This document shows positions 14,639 to 22,778 of a DNA stretch of 22,778 nucleotides, piece by piece. The stretch's first letter is position 1. Every line of letters starts with the position of its first letter. The notes under the pieces were generated by a model, which saw only the letters and a program-made list of their open reading frames with translations, made no database searches and was not told the origin of the DNA. A program made the translations under genes and the position numbers. Source of the stretch: Undivivens sp041652635 (GTDB taxonomy: Bacteria; Omnitrophota; Gorgyraeia; Gygaellales; Profunditerraquicolaceae); NCBI GenBank assembly GCA_041652635.1, contig JBAZGW010000018.1, positions 1-22,778 of the forward strand. The letters are read 5' to 3'.

Positions 14639-16282
14639 ATGACAGAAAATATCGATATTCAAAAAACACTTGAGGGATTGATCCTGGAAGAGATAACTTC
14701 TCTTGAACCGGGGTTAGAAGCGCCCGAGATCGTTTTTGAGTTCCCCAAGGACAGCCGTTTCGGCGACCTGGCCGTGAATACCGCTATGCAGTTAAGCAAG
14801 AAGCTTCGTAAACCGCCGATGCAGATAGCCAGCCGTCTGGCGGAAGGCATAAAGCGGCGCGTGGCGGCTTTAGAAGCCGGTAACTTGATCGGCGATGTCC
14901 GCGCCGAAGGCGCGGGTTTCCTTAATTTTTACCTTAGCGAAGAATATTTCCGGCGCAGGTTGCGATCGATATTGGAGACAGGACGGGATGTTTTTCGTTC
15001 GCGGAGCGGCGCAGGTAAACGAGTGTTGATAGAATTCGTCAGCGCTAATCCCACCGGTTCTTTGTCCGTGGCGCACGCCCGCCAGGCCGCGGTCGGCGAC
15101 GCCCTCGCGAATGTCTTTTTGATGCTCGGCTACGACGTCAGCCGGGAATATTATCTCAACGACGAGGGGAACCAGATCAATATTCTGGGCAAGTCCATAG
15201 AATTGCGGCTGAAGGAGATCAACGGGGAAAAAGTGGATTTTCCGGACGATCATTACCAAGGGGAGTATATCTGCGATATCGCCAGGGAGATCAAAGAGAA
15301 AGAACTGCATATCGAAGATTACGGCAGATTCGGGGCCGACCATATCCTGGCGATAATCCGTAAGGAACTGGATGACTTCGGCGTGAAGTTTGATTGTTGG
15401 TACAGCCAGAAGGATAATTGTAACGAGGTCAGGATTAAGGAAGCCCTTCAGCAGCTGCGTTCCCGCGGCTATATTTATGATGATGGAGGCGCGGCCTGGT
15501 TCAAATCCACCGCTTTCGGGGATGATAAAGACCGGGTAGTGGTCAAGAGTGACGGCGCTTATACTTATCTGGCGCCGGATATCGCCTATCACCAGGATAA
15601 ATACAAAAGGGGTTATAATCTTTTGGTCAATCTTTGGGGGCCGGATCATCACGGTTATATCAGCCGCCTCAAGGCGTCGGTGGCGGCTTCCGGTTATGAC
15701 CCCGAATCATTGTGCGTGGTGATCGTTCAACTGGCCACTATCTTCCGCAACGGTCAGCCCGTGCAGATGTCGACGCGCAAAGGGCAGTATATCACGCTCA
15801 GGGAAGTGCTTACCGAAGTGGGCGCGGATGCCGCGCGGTTTTTCTTCATTATGCGCAAGACGTCAAGCCATCTCGATTTCGACCTGGAAGTGGCTAAAAG
15901 GCAGACATCGGAAAACCCGGTATATTATATTCAATACGCGTACGCGCGTATTTGCGGCATCCTCAAACAGGCCGGCGCAGGGGTTTCCCTGGATACCGGA
16001 CATTTGGGGTTATTGCGCGAAAAAGAGGAATTGGACCTGGTCAAGAAGTTATGCCAGCTGAATTCCGTGCTTGAAATCTGCGCCTTGAACCGGGACCCGT
16101 ATCTTTTAACGGTTTATTTGCAGGAAACAGCGGAAGCGTTCCATCGTTTTTATGACCGGCAGCGCGTGCTGGGACAGGAGTTCAAACTTCTTTCCGCCAG
16201 GCTCTGTCTGTTACAGGCCGCCGGGACGGTGCTTGCGCTCGGCCTGGAATTGCTGGGTATCGCCCACCCGGAGAAAATGTAG
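14639..16282 (+). CDS. argS: Arginyl-tRNA synthetase
   Basis: Class I synthetase that charges tRNA-Arg. 547 residues from ATG 14639; GTG 14633 is two codons upstream and also possible. Neither has a clear Shine-Dalgarno. Domains in order: the N-terminal Add-1 domain (EIVFEFPKDSRFGDLAVNTAMQLSKKL), the catalytic Rossmann fold with EFVSANPTGSLSVAHARQAAVGDAL and REYYLNDEGNQI, the second signature VQMSTRKGQYITLREV, and the helical DALR anticodon-binding domain (PVYYIQYAYARI onward). The HIGH motif reads SVAH instead of the common HVGH/HIGH; the last histidine is kept. The gene is followed by recJ after a single base. Confidence 0.96.
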   Translation: MTENIDIQKTLEGLILEEITSLEPGLEAPEIVFEFPKDSRFGDLAVNTAMQLSKKLRKPPMQIASRLAEGIKRRVAALEAGNLIGDVRAEGAGFLNFYLSEEYFRRRLRSILETGRDVFRSRSGAGKRVLIEFVSANPTGSLSVAHARQAAVGDALANVFLMLGYDVSREYYLNDEGNQINILGKSIELRLKEINGEKVDFPDDHYQGEYICDIAREIKEKELHIEDYGRFGADHILAIIRKELDDFGVKFDCWYSQKDNCNEVRIKEALQQLRSRGYIYDDGGAAWFKSTAFGDDKDRVVVKSDGAYTYLAPDIAYHQDKYKRGYNLLVNLWGPDHHGYISRLKASVAASGYDPESLCVVIVQLATIFRNGQPVQMSTRKGQYITLREVLTEVGADAARFFFIMRKTSSHLDFDLEVAKRQTSENPVYYIQYAYARICGILKQAGAGVSLDTGHLGLLREKEELDLVKKLCQLNSVLEICALNRDPYLLTVYLQETAEAFHRFYDRQRVLGQEFKLLSARLCLLQAAGTVLALGLELLGIAHPEKM

Positions 16283-16283
16283 G

Positions 16284-17975
16284 ATGCCGGCTAAAAGCAA
16301 AATACTTAATGTGCTGCGGCAGGATGAACAATTACTGCGTTCCCTCCTTAAAGAATTACCGATAAATGAAATAATAGCGAGATTGTTGATGAACAGGGGC
16401 ATCAGGACTCCCGCGGACGCGGCTGTCTTTCTTGACGCCGGCCTGGATAAACTCTGCGACCCGTTCCTTCTCCCGGATATGGGCAGGGCGGTCGCTTTGG
16501 TCAGGCAGTCGGCGGCCGAGAAACGCAAAGTGATGATCTTCGGCGATTACGACGTGGACGGGGTCACGGCCGTGAGCCTTTTAAAAGAGCGGCTTTCCGC
16601 TATGGGAATGGAGGTTTATTCATCCCTGCCGCATCGTATCAAGCAGGGGTACGGCCTCAACACTAACGCCGTCAAAGAAGCGCTGGAGAGGAAAGTCGGA
16701 TTGTTCATCACCGCGGATTGCGGGATCAACAGCGTTAAGGAAGTCGGCGAGTTGAGAAAGAAAGGCATAGAGGTGGTGGTTACCGACCATCATGAACCGG
16801 GGGAAGATCCGGTTTCCTGCGCTTCTGCCCTTTTGAACCCGAAAGTAAAAGACTGTGGTTATCCTTTTCGCGAGCTGGCCGGCGTGGGCGTGGCTTATAA
16901 ATTCTGCCAGGCCCTGGCGCAGGACAGGCTTGAGAATGAGCTTGATCTGGTGTGCCTGGGGACGATCGCCGACGTGGTCCCTTTAAACGGGGAGAACAGG
17001 ATCATGGTCAGGCACGGCCTGAAGCGCCTGGGCGAGACAAAGAGGGCCGGCCTGAAAGCGTTGATGAAAATCAGCGGCCTGTCCGGTAAAAAGCTTAGTT
17101 CGCACTCGGTGGGGTTCATTCTCGGCCCCAGGATAAACGCCAGCGGAAGGATGGCCAGCGCCGATATTTCGCTTTCGCTTCTTTCTTGCGATGATGAGAC
17201 GCAGGCCGATTCCCTGGCGCGGGAGATAGAATCTTTCAACCGCAACAGGCAGCGCGTGGAGAGCGGCATTATGGAAGAGGCCCAGGCGTTGATAAATTCC
17301 GAAGTGAATTTTAAGGAGCAAAACGTGATCGTGGTCGCCAAGGAAGGCTGGCATCACGGGGTGCTCGGGATCGTGGCGGCAAAACTGACCGACCGTTTCC
17401 ACAGGCCTACCATTCTCATTTCTATGGGCGATAAATTCTGTAAAGGCTCCGGCAGGTCTATCCGTAGTTTTCACCTTTTTAACGCCCTTTGTGAATGCGG
17501 TGATTTCCTGGATGATTTCGGCGGGCATAGTCATGCCGCCGGGCTGGTCATTTCCCGGGAGAATATTCTTAATTTTCGCGATAAAATAAATGATTTTGCC
17601 CGCAGCGCGCTGAGCGTGGAAGACCTTTTGCCGGCGTTGGACGTGGATATGCAGCTGTCGTTATCCGCCGTGACCGCGCGGCTGGTCAATGAACTGCGCG
17701 CGCTGGAACCTTTCGGCGCCGGCAACCCGGAACCTTTGTTCCTGGTCCGCGGGCTGTCTTTGAAGGGGTCTCCCAGACTGCTCAAGAAAGACACTCTTAA
17801 GTTCTGGGCCACCGACGGTTCGGTCACTCTGCCGGCGATAGGTTTCGGTATGGGTTTTCTTCTCGCCAGCCTGGAGAATTGCGATAGTTTCGACCTGATC
17901 TGCAGGCCGGAAATAGACGAATGGTACGGCGACGACAGCGTTATCCTGCATATAAAAGATATCATTTTCCGTTAA
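16284..17975 (+). CDS. recJ: Single-stranded-DNA exonuclease RecJ
   Basis: 5'-to-3' ssDNA exonuclease of the DHH superfamily, acting in recombination and mismatch or base-excision repair. 563 residues from ATG 16284; a longer open frame from 16152 is the argS 3' end read in another frame and is not used. Motifs: DYDVDG (residues 88-93), ADCG (motif II region), DHH (168-170) and GGHSHAAG (from residue 413) in the DHHA1 domain, then a C-terminal OB-like region (LVNELRALEPFGAGNPEPLF). Length matches family members of about 560-580. GGAG ten bases before ATG 16284, inside argS, is the likely ribosome-binding site. Confidence 0.96.
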   Translation: MPAKSKILNVLRQDEQLLRSLLKELPINEIIARLLMNRGIRTPADAAVFLDAGLDKLCDPFLLPDMGRAVALVRQSAAEKRKVMIFGDYDVDGVTAVSLLKERLSAMGMEVYSSLPHRIKQGYGLNTNAVKEALERKVGLFITADCGINSVKEVGELRKKGIEVVVTDHHEPGEDPVSCASALLNPKVKDCGYPFRELAGVGVAYKFCQALAQDRLENELDLVCLGTIADVVPLNGENRIMVRHGLKRLGETKRAGLKALMKISGLSGKKLSSHSVGFILGPRINASGRMASADISLSLLSCDDETQADSLAREIESFNRNRQRVESGIMEEAQALINSEVNFKEQNVIVVAKEGWHHGVLGIVAAKLTDRFHRPTILISMGDKFCKGSGRSIRSFHLFNALCECGDFLDDFGGHSHAAGLVISRENILNFRDKINDFARSALSVEDLLPALDVDMQLSLSAVTARLVNELRALEPFGAGNPEPLFLVRGLSLKGSPRLLKKDTLKFWATDGSVTLPAIGFGMGFLLASLENCDSFDLICRPEIDEWYGDDSVILHIKDIIFR

Positions 17976-18023
17976 CCGAAACAAAATCCGGTTTTAGTCT
18001 TCGTAACGCCGATGCTTTCGGGA

Positions 18024-18036
18024 TATACTTAATAAT
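18024..18036 (+). promoter_or_regulatory. Possible -10 element for a near-leaderless transcript
   Basis: TATACT (18024-18029) ends 7 bases before the ATG at 18037, and no Shine-Dalgarno is visible in the interval or just before it. If this -10 is used, transcription would begin at or next to the start codon. The -35 region (TTCGTA-like) is poor, so the call is weak. Confidence 0.35.
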
Positions 18037-19056
18037 ATGAAAGCTATAAATGTGATTTTAGCCACGGCAGCTTTCTTTTTGACTCTTCAGCCTACCTGCA
18101 AGGCAGACAATCTGGTGCCTTTTTCCAATAATAATTCTTCCGGCACGGTTATCCCTGGGAGTGATTCTAGCAACGGTTTCTTTCTTATACCGGTTTATCT
18201 CGGCAAGGGCGGCAAGCGCGATGGGAGCCAGACGACTACCACGACGACCATTACTTCCGCCGGAACCACCACGACCACTATCATCACCTCTCCGCAGATA
18301 AATATCCAGTCCGTTCCCGAAGTTTCGGTGTTGACCGGAGAAGATTACATTGTTACCACCGGAGTGAATAATTCCAATCCGCAGGTTAACGATATGACGA
18401 AATCGGCTGCGCAGCAGTCCGGTTTGGATAATACCCTTGTATTGGAGAATCCCGATCTTGAGCAGCAACCGGAGGAGGCGGTCTCCTCGGAAGCAGGGGT
18501 AAATCTTGTCGAGGATGAGGCTGACGGGGGCGTTGCGGTGCGCAATTCCGCTATAGAAGATCAGTTGTCCGGAGAAGGCGATAGCGGATCCGTGCTCAAT
18601 TCCGCGTCCGGGGTAAAGACTTCGGAGGAGATTATCGAAGGTTATGTTGTGGGAAAAGCAGAGGTTGATTTTATCCAGGAGCAGGGATCTTCCCAGCCGC
18701 AAGGCGAAGATAAGCCGTGGTTGAACGGGCAGGACGACGCGTCGTATCTGCGGGACCGTTTGCGTATTGCTTATCAGGCCGGCGGAGCGGAGAAAGTCGT
18801 TGCTGCCGCGCAAACCAGAAAAACATCGGACAACGGGATAGATGGGGAGAACTGGATCTATTCCGGCGAAGAAGAAAGCGGGTCCGGGGCGGAGAATTAC
18901 GCGGGTTATTATTATAATGTCGAGAATTCCGGGGAAGGCCGGACTGCCAGGCCGGGAGAGGGCAAACGGCGCAAAAAGATCATAGAACCTCTGAAAGAAC
19001 TGTTTTATAAGGTATCTTATTTAGGGGCGTTCCCCAAAGGGACACCCTCCGAATAG
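18037..19056 (+). CDS. Unrecognised secreted protein with threonine-rich tracts
   Basis: I do not recognise this 339-residue protein. Residues 1-23 form a Sec signal peptide (MKAINVILATAAFFLTL, cleavage near CKA/DN); QPTC does not fit a lipobox. The mature chain is low-complexity: two threonine tracts around residues 66-85 (TTTTTT and TTTTT separated by ITSAG), a long acidic Glu/Asp/Ser/Gly region (about 130-230), Gly/Tyr-rich GSGAENYAGYYYN near 290, and a basic patch GKRRKK near residue 310. Thr codons vary within the tracts, so selection rather than simple slippage is likely. It is probably an exported, disordered protein, perhaps glycosylated at the tracts (inference). It lies between recJ and a bidirectional terminator, so may be a single-gene unit. 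Confidence 0.75.
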   Translation: MKAINVILATAAFFLTLQPTCKADNLVPFSNNNSSGTVIPGSDSSNGFFLIPVYLGKGGKRDGSQTTTTTTITSAGTTTTTIITSPQINIQSVPEVSVLTGEDYIVTTGVNNSNPQVNDMTKSAAQQSGLDNTLVLENPDLEQQPEEAVSSEAGVNLVEDEADGGVAVRNSAIEDQLSGEGDSGSVLNSASGVKTSEEIIEGYVVGKAEVDFIQEQGSSQPQGEDKPWLNGQDDASYLRDRLRIAYQAGGAEKVVAAAQTRKTSDNGIDGENWIYSGEEESGSGAENYAGYYYNVENSGEGRTARPGEGKRRKKIIEPLKELFYKVSYLGAFPKGTPSE

Positions 19057-19134
19057 TGAGAGATAGGAACAGAAAACGGCCGGTTTTGTAGTAAGAGTGC
19101 GGCAGAATGGGAATATCCCGGAAGCTTAGCAATA

Positions 19135-19166
19135 AAAAGAGCGCGTATTTTCATACGCGCTCTTTT
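19135..19166. terminator. Bidirectional intrinsic terminator between the secreted-protein gene and rpmB
   Basis: Arms AAAAGAGCGCGTAT (19135-19148) and ATACGCGCTCTTTT (19153-19166) pair perfectly over 14 bases around a TTTC loop. A-run on the left and T-run on the right make it work in both directions. It lies between the convergent + gene ending at 19056 and the minus-strand rpmB ending at 19188. Confidence 0.9.
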
Positions 19167-19187
19167 AGTATACTTTAAAAACGGCCG

Positions 19188-19439
19188 TTATCCCTTAGGT
19201 TTGCTTCTATCGGCTACTTTTGCCAATCCGCCCTTTTTAATGCATTTAGTGCAGACGAATGCCTGGGTGATCTTGCCTTCGATCAACAGACGCATCTTTT
19301 GCAGGTTGGGATTGAATTTCCGTTTCGACCAGCGGCTTATTTTACTGCCGGTTCCGCCTTGCTTCTTAGACATACCTTTACGAACTACTTTTTTCCCGGT
19401 TAAGGGCTTTTTACCGCAAATCGCGCATTGTTTAAGCAT
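19188..19439 (-). CDS. rpmB: 50S ribosomal protein L28
   Basis: Large-subunit ribosomal protein, 83 residues, and the only minus-strand gene in the window. CAICGKKPLTGKKV, the basic WSKRKFNPNLQKMRLLIEGK core and FVCTKCIKKGGLAKV identify it; the CxxC pairs give the four-cysteine zinc-binding form. A GTG two codons upstream (19445) is in frame, but the Shine-Dalgarno GGAG overlaps that GTG and stands five bases before ATG 19439, so ATG 19439 is chosen. A TTGACA/TATACT promoter lies about 67 bases upstream of the start. Confidence 0.95.
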   Translation of the reverse strand: MLKQCAICGKKPLTGKKVVRKGMSKKQGGTGSKISRWSKRKFNPNLQKMRLLIEGKITQAFVCTKCIKKGGLAKVADRSKPKG

Positions 19440-19512
19440 ATCCACTCCGTATTTACCCCCGGATCAACGTCCGTAAGCCCCGGGATTGTAATGTGAAAAT
19501 GTCTGAAATATA

Positions 19513-19540
19513 AGTATACTTGAACCCATTGAATTGTCAA
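19513..19540 (-). promoter_or_regulatory. Sigma-70-type promoter for rpmB
   Basis: On the minus strand, TTGACA (19540-19535) and TATACT (19518-19513) are separated by 16 bases. Predicted start near 19506, giving a leader of about 67 bases to the rpmB ATG. Confidence 0.8.
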
Positions 19541-19727
19541 GGCAAAATAATAAACCTGGTTCTGGGTTTTGGGTTATTGGTTATGCTGAAAGGAAGAACA
19601 AGAAATAAATTCCTTGTGAATTTCCGGAATGCGGATATGGCGGACACAAGCCGCTCCCGTGTAGAATGCCGTGAAACGGCCTCGTTGCCAAGTTTCTTCA
19701 TTACGAAAAAATTTTATCTATTAAGTA
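19541..19727. other. Gap between divergent rpmB and rpsO promoters
   Basis: Nothing coding is supported in these 187 bases. There is a GT-rich run of GGTT-type repeats at 19555-19585, an inverted repeat (ACAAG / CTTGT with flanking GGAA / TTCC) around 19591-19627, and a small GCCG/CGGC hairpin near 19667. No operator or riboswitch was recognised. Together with the flanking promoters this makes the 342-base gene-free stretch between rpmB and rpsO. Confidence 0.5.
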
Positions 19728-19756
19728 TTGACTTTAGCGGACAAGTGGCTTATAAT
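19728..19756 (+). promoter_or_regulatory. Strong sigma-70-type promoter for rpsO-pnp
   Basis: TTGACT (19728-19733) and the consensus TATAAT (19751-19756) are separated by exactly 17 bases. Predicted start near 19763, giving a short leader of about 25 bases that contains AGAGGAGGTGA. Confidence 0.92.
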
Positions 19757-19787
19757 GAAAAAACATTTAAAAGAGGAGGTGACTAAG

Positions 19788-20057
19788 TTGACTTTAGTAA
19801 AAGAGAAAAAATCGACAATTATAGAGAGCTATAAGACACATGCCAAGGACACCGGTTCAGCTGATGTGCAGATCGCTCTTCTTACCGAACGCATCAACAG
19901 TTTAGGCGACCATTTCAAGGTCCACAAGAAGGACCATCATTCCCGCCGCGGCCTGCTTTCCTTAGTCGGCAAGCGTAGAAGGCTCCTTATCTTTCTTAAG
20001 AAAACTGACATTAAGAAATATGAGGAGATATTGAATAAGCTTCACTTGCGGAAATAA
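19788..20057 (+). CDS. rpsO: 30S ribosomal protein S15
   Basis: Primary 16S rRNA-binding protein of the small-subunit platform. From TTG 19788 the protein is 89 residues, the canonical S15 length, with DTGSADVQIALLTERINSL, HFKVHKKDHHSRRGLLSLVGKRRRLL and a C-terminal helix. The consensus Shine-Dalgarno AGGAGG (19774-19779) stands 8 bases before the TTG, deciding for this rare start. The in-frame ATG at 19755 overlaps the -10 box and lies upstream of the transcription start, so it cannot be used from this promoter. pnp follows after 27 bases, the classical rpsO-pnp pair. Confidence 0.96.
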   Translation: MTLVKEKKSTIIESYKTHAKDTGSADVQIALLTERINSLGDHFKVHKKDHHSRRGLLSLVGKRRRLLIFLKKTDIKKYEEILNKLHLRK

Positions 20058-20084
20058 ACCCCAAACTTTAGAAAGGCAGATATT

Positions 20085-22172
20085 ATGCAGTGTAACACGA
20101 TGAGGGTAAAAATCGGCAATAATGATTTAGTGCTTGAGTCCGGTTCGTTGGCTAAACAGGCCGGCGGCTCGGTAACCGTTCATTATGGCGGCACGGTGGT
20201 ACTGGTGACCGCCTGTATGTCCAAGACGGCCAGGGAAGGCATCGATTTTTTCCCTCTTACTGTGGAATATCAGGAGAAGACTTACGCCGCTGGCAGGATC
20301 CCGGGGGGATTCTTTAAAAGAGAAGGCAAGCCTTCGGAAAGAGAGATACTCGGCGCGCGCCTTATCGACAGGCCGGTGCGCCCGTTGTTCTCCAAAGGGA
20401 TCAATAACGATGTCCAGATCATGGCGATGGTCCTTTCCAGCGACGGAGAGAACGATCCGGATATTCTGGCTGTAGTCGGGGCTTCCGCCGCGTTGACCGT
20501 GTCCGATATTCCGTTCAACGGGCCGTTGGGGTGCTGCCGTGTAGCTTACGTGAATAATGAGTTCGTGGTCAATCCCACTTACAAACAAGTCGAAGAATCC
20601 GTGCTCGAGGTGGTCATTGCCGCCAAGACCGACGGTGTGGTCATGCTTGAGTCCCGCGGAAAGGAAGTTTCCGAGGAAATTTATATGCAGGCCGTGCGGC
20701 TGGGGCTTGAACAGGCCCAGCCTATCATTAAGCTGCAGCAGGAATTCGCGAAACAGTTCGGCAAACAGAAACGCGAAGTATCGTATAAACTGCTTAACTC
20801 CGAGCTCTGCGCTAAAGTGGAATCCCTCTCCGTGGAGAGGTTGAAGGAAGTATACCGTCTTTCCAAAAAAGAGGAACGGGAAGAAGCGATCGCCATACTC
20901 GCCAAAGAATTAGAGGCTACCCTGACCGCTGAAGGTTACGAAGCCGCGGATATCAAGGAAGCGCTCGTGGAGGTGGAGAAGAAGCAGGTCAGGAACATTA
21001 TTCTTAATGAGAATAAGCGTATTGACGGACGTGATTTCAAGGAGATCCGGCCGATAACTTGCGGTGTTTCGGTGCTGCCGCGCACGCATGGTTCCAGCAT
21101 TTTCACCCGCGGGCAGACGCAGAGCCTGGCGGTCACCACTCTGGGGACCGGCGACGATGAACAAATGATCGAATCCCTGGAAGGGGAAAGATATAAAACT
21201 TTTATGCTGCATTACACTTTTCCGCCGTTCAGCGTGGGCGAGACCAAACCTGTCCGCGGTCCGGGCAGGAGAGAGATCGGGCATGGGGCGCTGGCGGAGA
21301 AATCTTTGCTGGCTGTAATGCCCGGTAAAGATAAGTTTCCTTATACCGTCAGGCTTGTTTCCGAGATATTGGAATCCAACGGGTCGTCCAGTATGGCCAC
21401 CGTTTGCGCAGGGACACTTTCGTTGATGGACGCCGGCGTTCCCATTAAGGACGCGGTAAGCGGCGTGGCGATGGGCCTGGTCAAGGATGGCGGCAAAGCG
21501 GCGATACTGACCGATATCAGCGGCCTGGAAGATCATTTCGGCGATATGGATTTCAAGGTCGCCGGGACCAAACAGGGGATGACCGCCGTGCAGCTCGATC
21601 TGAAGATCCCCGGTATCGACCTTGATCTGCTGGAGAAATGCCTGATGCAGTCGAAAGAGGCGCGCCTGTTCATCCTGGGAAAAATGAAGGAAGCGTTGGA
21701 AGCGCCCAGGGCTGAGTTATCGGCTTACGCCCCGCGTATCGACGTGCTGAAGATAAACACGGAAAAGATAGGCGAATTGATAGGCCCGGGAGGCAAGACG
21801 ATAAAGAAGATCATCGCGGCCACCGGCGCCAGTATAGATATCGAAGACGACGGAAGCGTCCTGGTAGCGTCAAACGACGCCGCTAAATCGCAGGAAGCGA
21901 TCAATATGATCAAGGCGATAACCGACGACGTGGAAGTCGGGCGCGTTTATTCCGTCAGGGTCAAGAGGATAATGAATTTCGGCGCTTTTTGCGAGATCGC
22001 TCCCGGTAAAGAGGGTCTTGTTCATATCTCAGAGCTTTCCGATCACTTCGTCAAGAGTATCGAAGAAGAAGTCAAGGTCGGGGACCAGTTTAACGTGAAA
22101 GTCACCGGAATAGACGAACTGGGCAGGATTAACCTGAGCCGCAAACAGGCTCTTCCGGGCACGGAAGCGTAA
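20085..22172 (+). CDS. pnp: Polyribonucleotide nucleotidyltransferase (PNPase)
   Basis: Phosphorolytic 3'-to-5' exoribonuclease, a trimer that degrades mRNA and can join a degradosome. 695 residues with the full architecture: first RNase PH domain (TYAAGRIPGGFFKREGKPSEREILGARLIDRPVRPLF), an alpha-helical linker, second RNase PH domain with phosphate-binding ESNGSSSMATV near residue 430 and the catalytic aspartates in EDHFGDMDFKVAGTKQGMTAVQLD near 482-488, a KH domain (IGELIGPGGKTIKKII) and a C-terminal S1 domain (VKRIMNFGAFCEIAPGKEGLVHISEL). GAAAGG about 9 bases upstream supports ATG 20085. No terminator was seen before the next gene. Confidence 0.98.
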   Translation: MQCNTMRVKIGNNDLVLESGSLAKQAGGSVTVHYGGTVVLVTACMSKTAREGIDFFPLTVEYQEKTYAAGRIPGGFFKREGKPSEREILGARLIDRPVRPLFSKGINNDVQIMAMVLSSDGENDPDILAVVGASAALTVSDIPFNGPLGCCRVAYVNNEFVVNPTYKQVEESVLEVVIAAKTDGVVMLESRGKEVSEEIYMQAVRLGLEQAQPIIKLQQEFAKQFGKQKREVSYKLLNSELCAKVESLSVERLKEVYRLSKKEEREEAIAILAKELEATLTAEGYEAADIKEALVEVEKKQVRNIILNENKRIDGRDFKEIRPITCGVSVLPRTHGSSIFTRGQTQSLAVTTLGTGDDEQMIESLEGERYKTFMLHYTFPPFSVGETKPVRGPGRREIGHGALAEKSLLAVMPGKDKFPYTVRLVSEILESNGSSSMATVCAGTLSLMDAGVPIKDAVSGVAMGLVKDGGKAAILTDISGLEDHFGDMDFKVAGTKQGMTAVQLDLKIPGIDLDLLEKCLMQSKEARLFILGKMKEALEAPRAELSAYAPRIDVLKINTEKIGELIGPGGKTIKKIIAATGASIDIEDDGSVLVASNDAAKSQEAINMIKAITDDVEVGRVYSVRVKRIMNFGAFCEIAPGKEGLVHISELSDHFVKSIEEEVKVGDQFNVKVTGIDELGRINLSRKQALPGTEA

Positions 22173-22209
22173 TTTACGCTACGGCCCCACTATTCATTTG
22201 TGAGCTGAG

Positions 22210-22778
22210 GTGAAAGAACGCAGGATCAATGAGATCAAAGGGATTATTTTACTCGCCGTAGGTCTTATAATTCTGGCCAGCCTGGTCTCTTTCACGCCTT
22301 TCGATCTTTCGTTCTACACCACTCATCCCAATATCCCGCCGAAAAATTTCATCAGGACATTCGGGGCTTATTTCTCGGGTGTCCTTTTGTTTTTTTTCGG
22401 TATTTCAAGTTACCTGATACCCCTGTTTGTCCTTTCCGGAGGCGTCTTGTTTTTCAAGCAGAGAAAACCGGATTGGAGGCTGCCCCGTGTGCTGGGGATG
22501 CTCTTCCTTCTGCTTTCCCTGAGCTCGATAGCAGGAATATTCATTTCCGCCAACCGCCACGCCGCGTTTTCCTCGTCCGGTTATTTCGGTTTCCTGCTTT
22601 CGGGTTTAGTAGTGTCCTATTTCGGCAAGCTGGGCGGTTATATCCTTTTTTTAACGCTCGCCCTGCTCTCCGTGGCCCTGGTCACGGAAGTGCTTATTTC
22701 GACGCTGGTGATGAAATCCATCGAAAAGGCGGGCGGTGTCCTGGAGTCGCTGTATAGCGGCAGTCCGTCCGGGGCAAC
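22210..22778 (+). CDS. ftsK: FtsK/SpoIIIE-type DNA translocase, N-terminal membrane part, cut by window edge
   Basis: 189 codons are open from GTG 22210 to the window end. After a charged start (MKERRINEIKG) there are about four hydrophobic segments, near residues 11-29, 52-80, 92-112 and 122-162, as in the 4-TM N-terminal domain of FtsK/SpoIIIE, which anchors the septal DNA pump used in chromosome segregation. The motif SLVSFTPFDLSFYT and the following GAYFSGVLLFFFGISSYLIP are typical. An in-frame TGA at 22201 makes GTG 22210 the only reasonable start; the ribosome-binding site is weak. The motor and gamma domains lie outside the window, so the call rests on the membrane domain and on its position after pnp. 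Confidence 0.83.
   Translation, partial: MKERRINEIKGIILLAVGLIILASLVSFTPFDLSFYTTHPNIPPKNFIRTFGAYFSGVLLFFFGISSYLIPLFVLSGGVLFFKQRKPDWRLPRVLGMLFLLLSLSSIAGIFISANRHAAFSSSGYFGFLLSGLVVSYFGKLGGYILFLTLALLSVALVTEVLISTLVMKSIEKAGGVLESLYSGSPSGA

Noticed and set aside
16152..16283. Longer RecJ start upstream of 16284
   Set aside because: The extra 44 residues are the argS coding region read in another frame, Trp/Cys/Arg-rich and unlike RecJ; ATG 16284 has a ribosome-binding site and fits homologues.
18058..18813. 251-residue minus-strand open frame over the secreted-protein gene
   Set aside because: The + frame has a clear signal peptide and a plausible start; the minus frame has no recognisable features or ribosome-binding site and is Arg-rich as expected for a shadow frame.
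19520..19786. 88-residue + frame between rpmB and rpsO
   Set aside because: It spans both the -35 and -10 boxes of the rpsO promoter, starts at a weak codon without a ribosome-binding site and resembles no family.

Overview
The window is about 22.8 kb of gene-dense bacterial chromosome. It carries housekeeping and tryptophan-biosynthesis genes, almost all on the + strand. No transposase, phage, integrase or CRISPR array was seen. Most genes are universal bacterial families, a few with deviating motifs. Outer-membrane or envelope-type secreted proteins, moderate GC and GTTACGG/CAGTCC-type intergenic repeats suggest a Gram-negative-type candidate-phylum bacterium. Omnitrophota or another PVC relative is my best guess, and it is inference, not proof.

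Layout. 1-4790: rho (5' truncated by the window edge), rpmE, prfA, prmC, a repeat-rich gap, murA. This is a translation/termination and cell-wall block. 4871-11559: trpG-trpD-trpC-trpF, then an intrinsic terminator, an unrecognised secreted-protein gene and a 498-base gap with a predicted branched RNA fold, then trpB-trpA. The set covers anthranilate to tryptophan; trpE is not in the window. 11552-13867: an M16 zinc protease that overlaps trpA, and a CNNM/CorC-type membrane protein. 13864-14474: a promoter, a 49-residue zinc-ribbon protein (DUF5679-like) and rsfS, which has no ordinary start codon at its expected N terminus. 14639-17975: argS and recJ. 18037-19056: a second unrecognised secreted protein with threonine-rich tracts. 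19135-19166: a bidirectional terminator facing rpmB, the only minus-strand gene. 19446-19787: divergent strong promoters for rpmB and rpsO. 19788-22172: rpsO-pnp. 22210 to the end: the N-terminal membrane region of an FtsK/SpoIIIE DNA translocase.

The most interesting part is the interrupted trp cluster (about 7860-9556). An 18-bp terminator hairpin lies 23 bases upstream of a secreted-protein gene, leaving no room for a separate promoter. Downstream, immediately before trpBA, is a compact three-way-junction RNA fold that I cannot match to a known riboswitch. Other points of note are the GTTAC palindrome cluster before murA, the non-canonical start of rsfS, and the altered HIGH motif in ArgRS.
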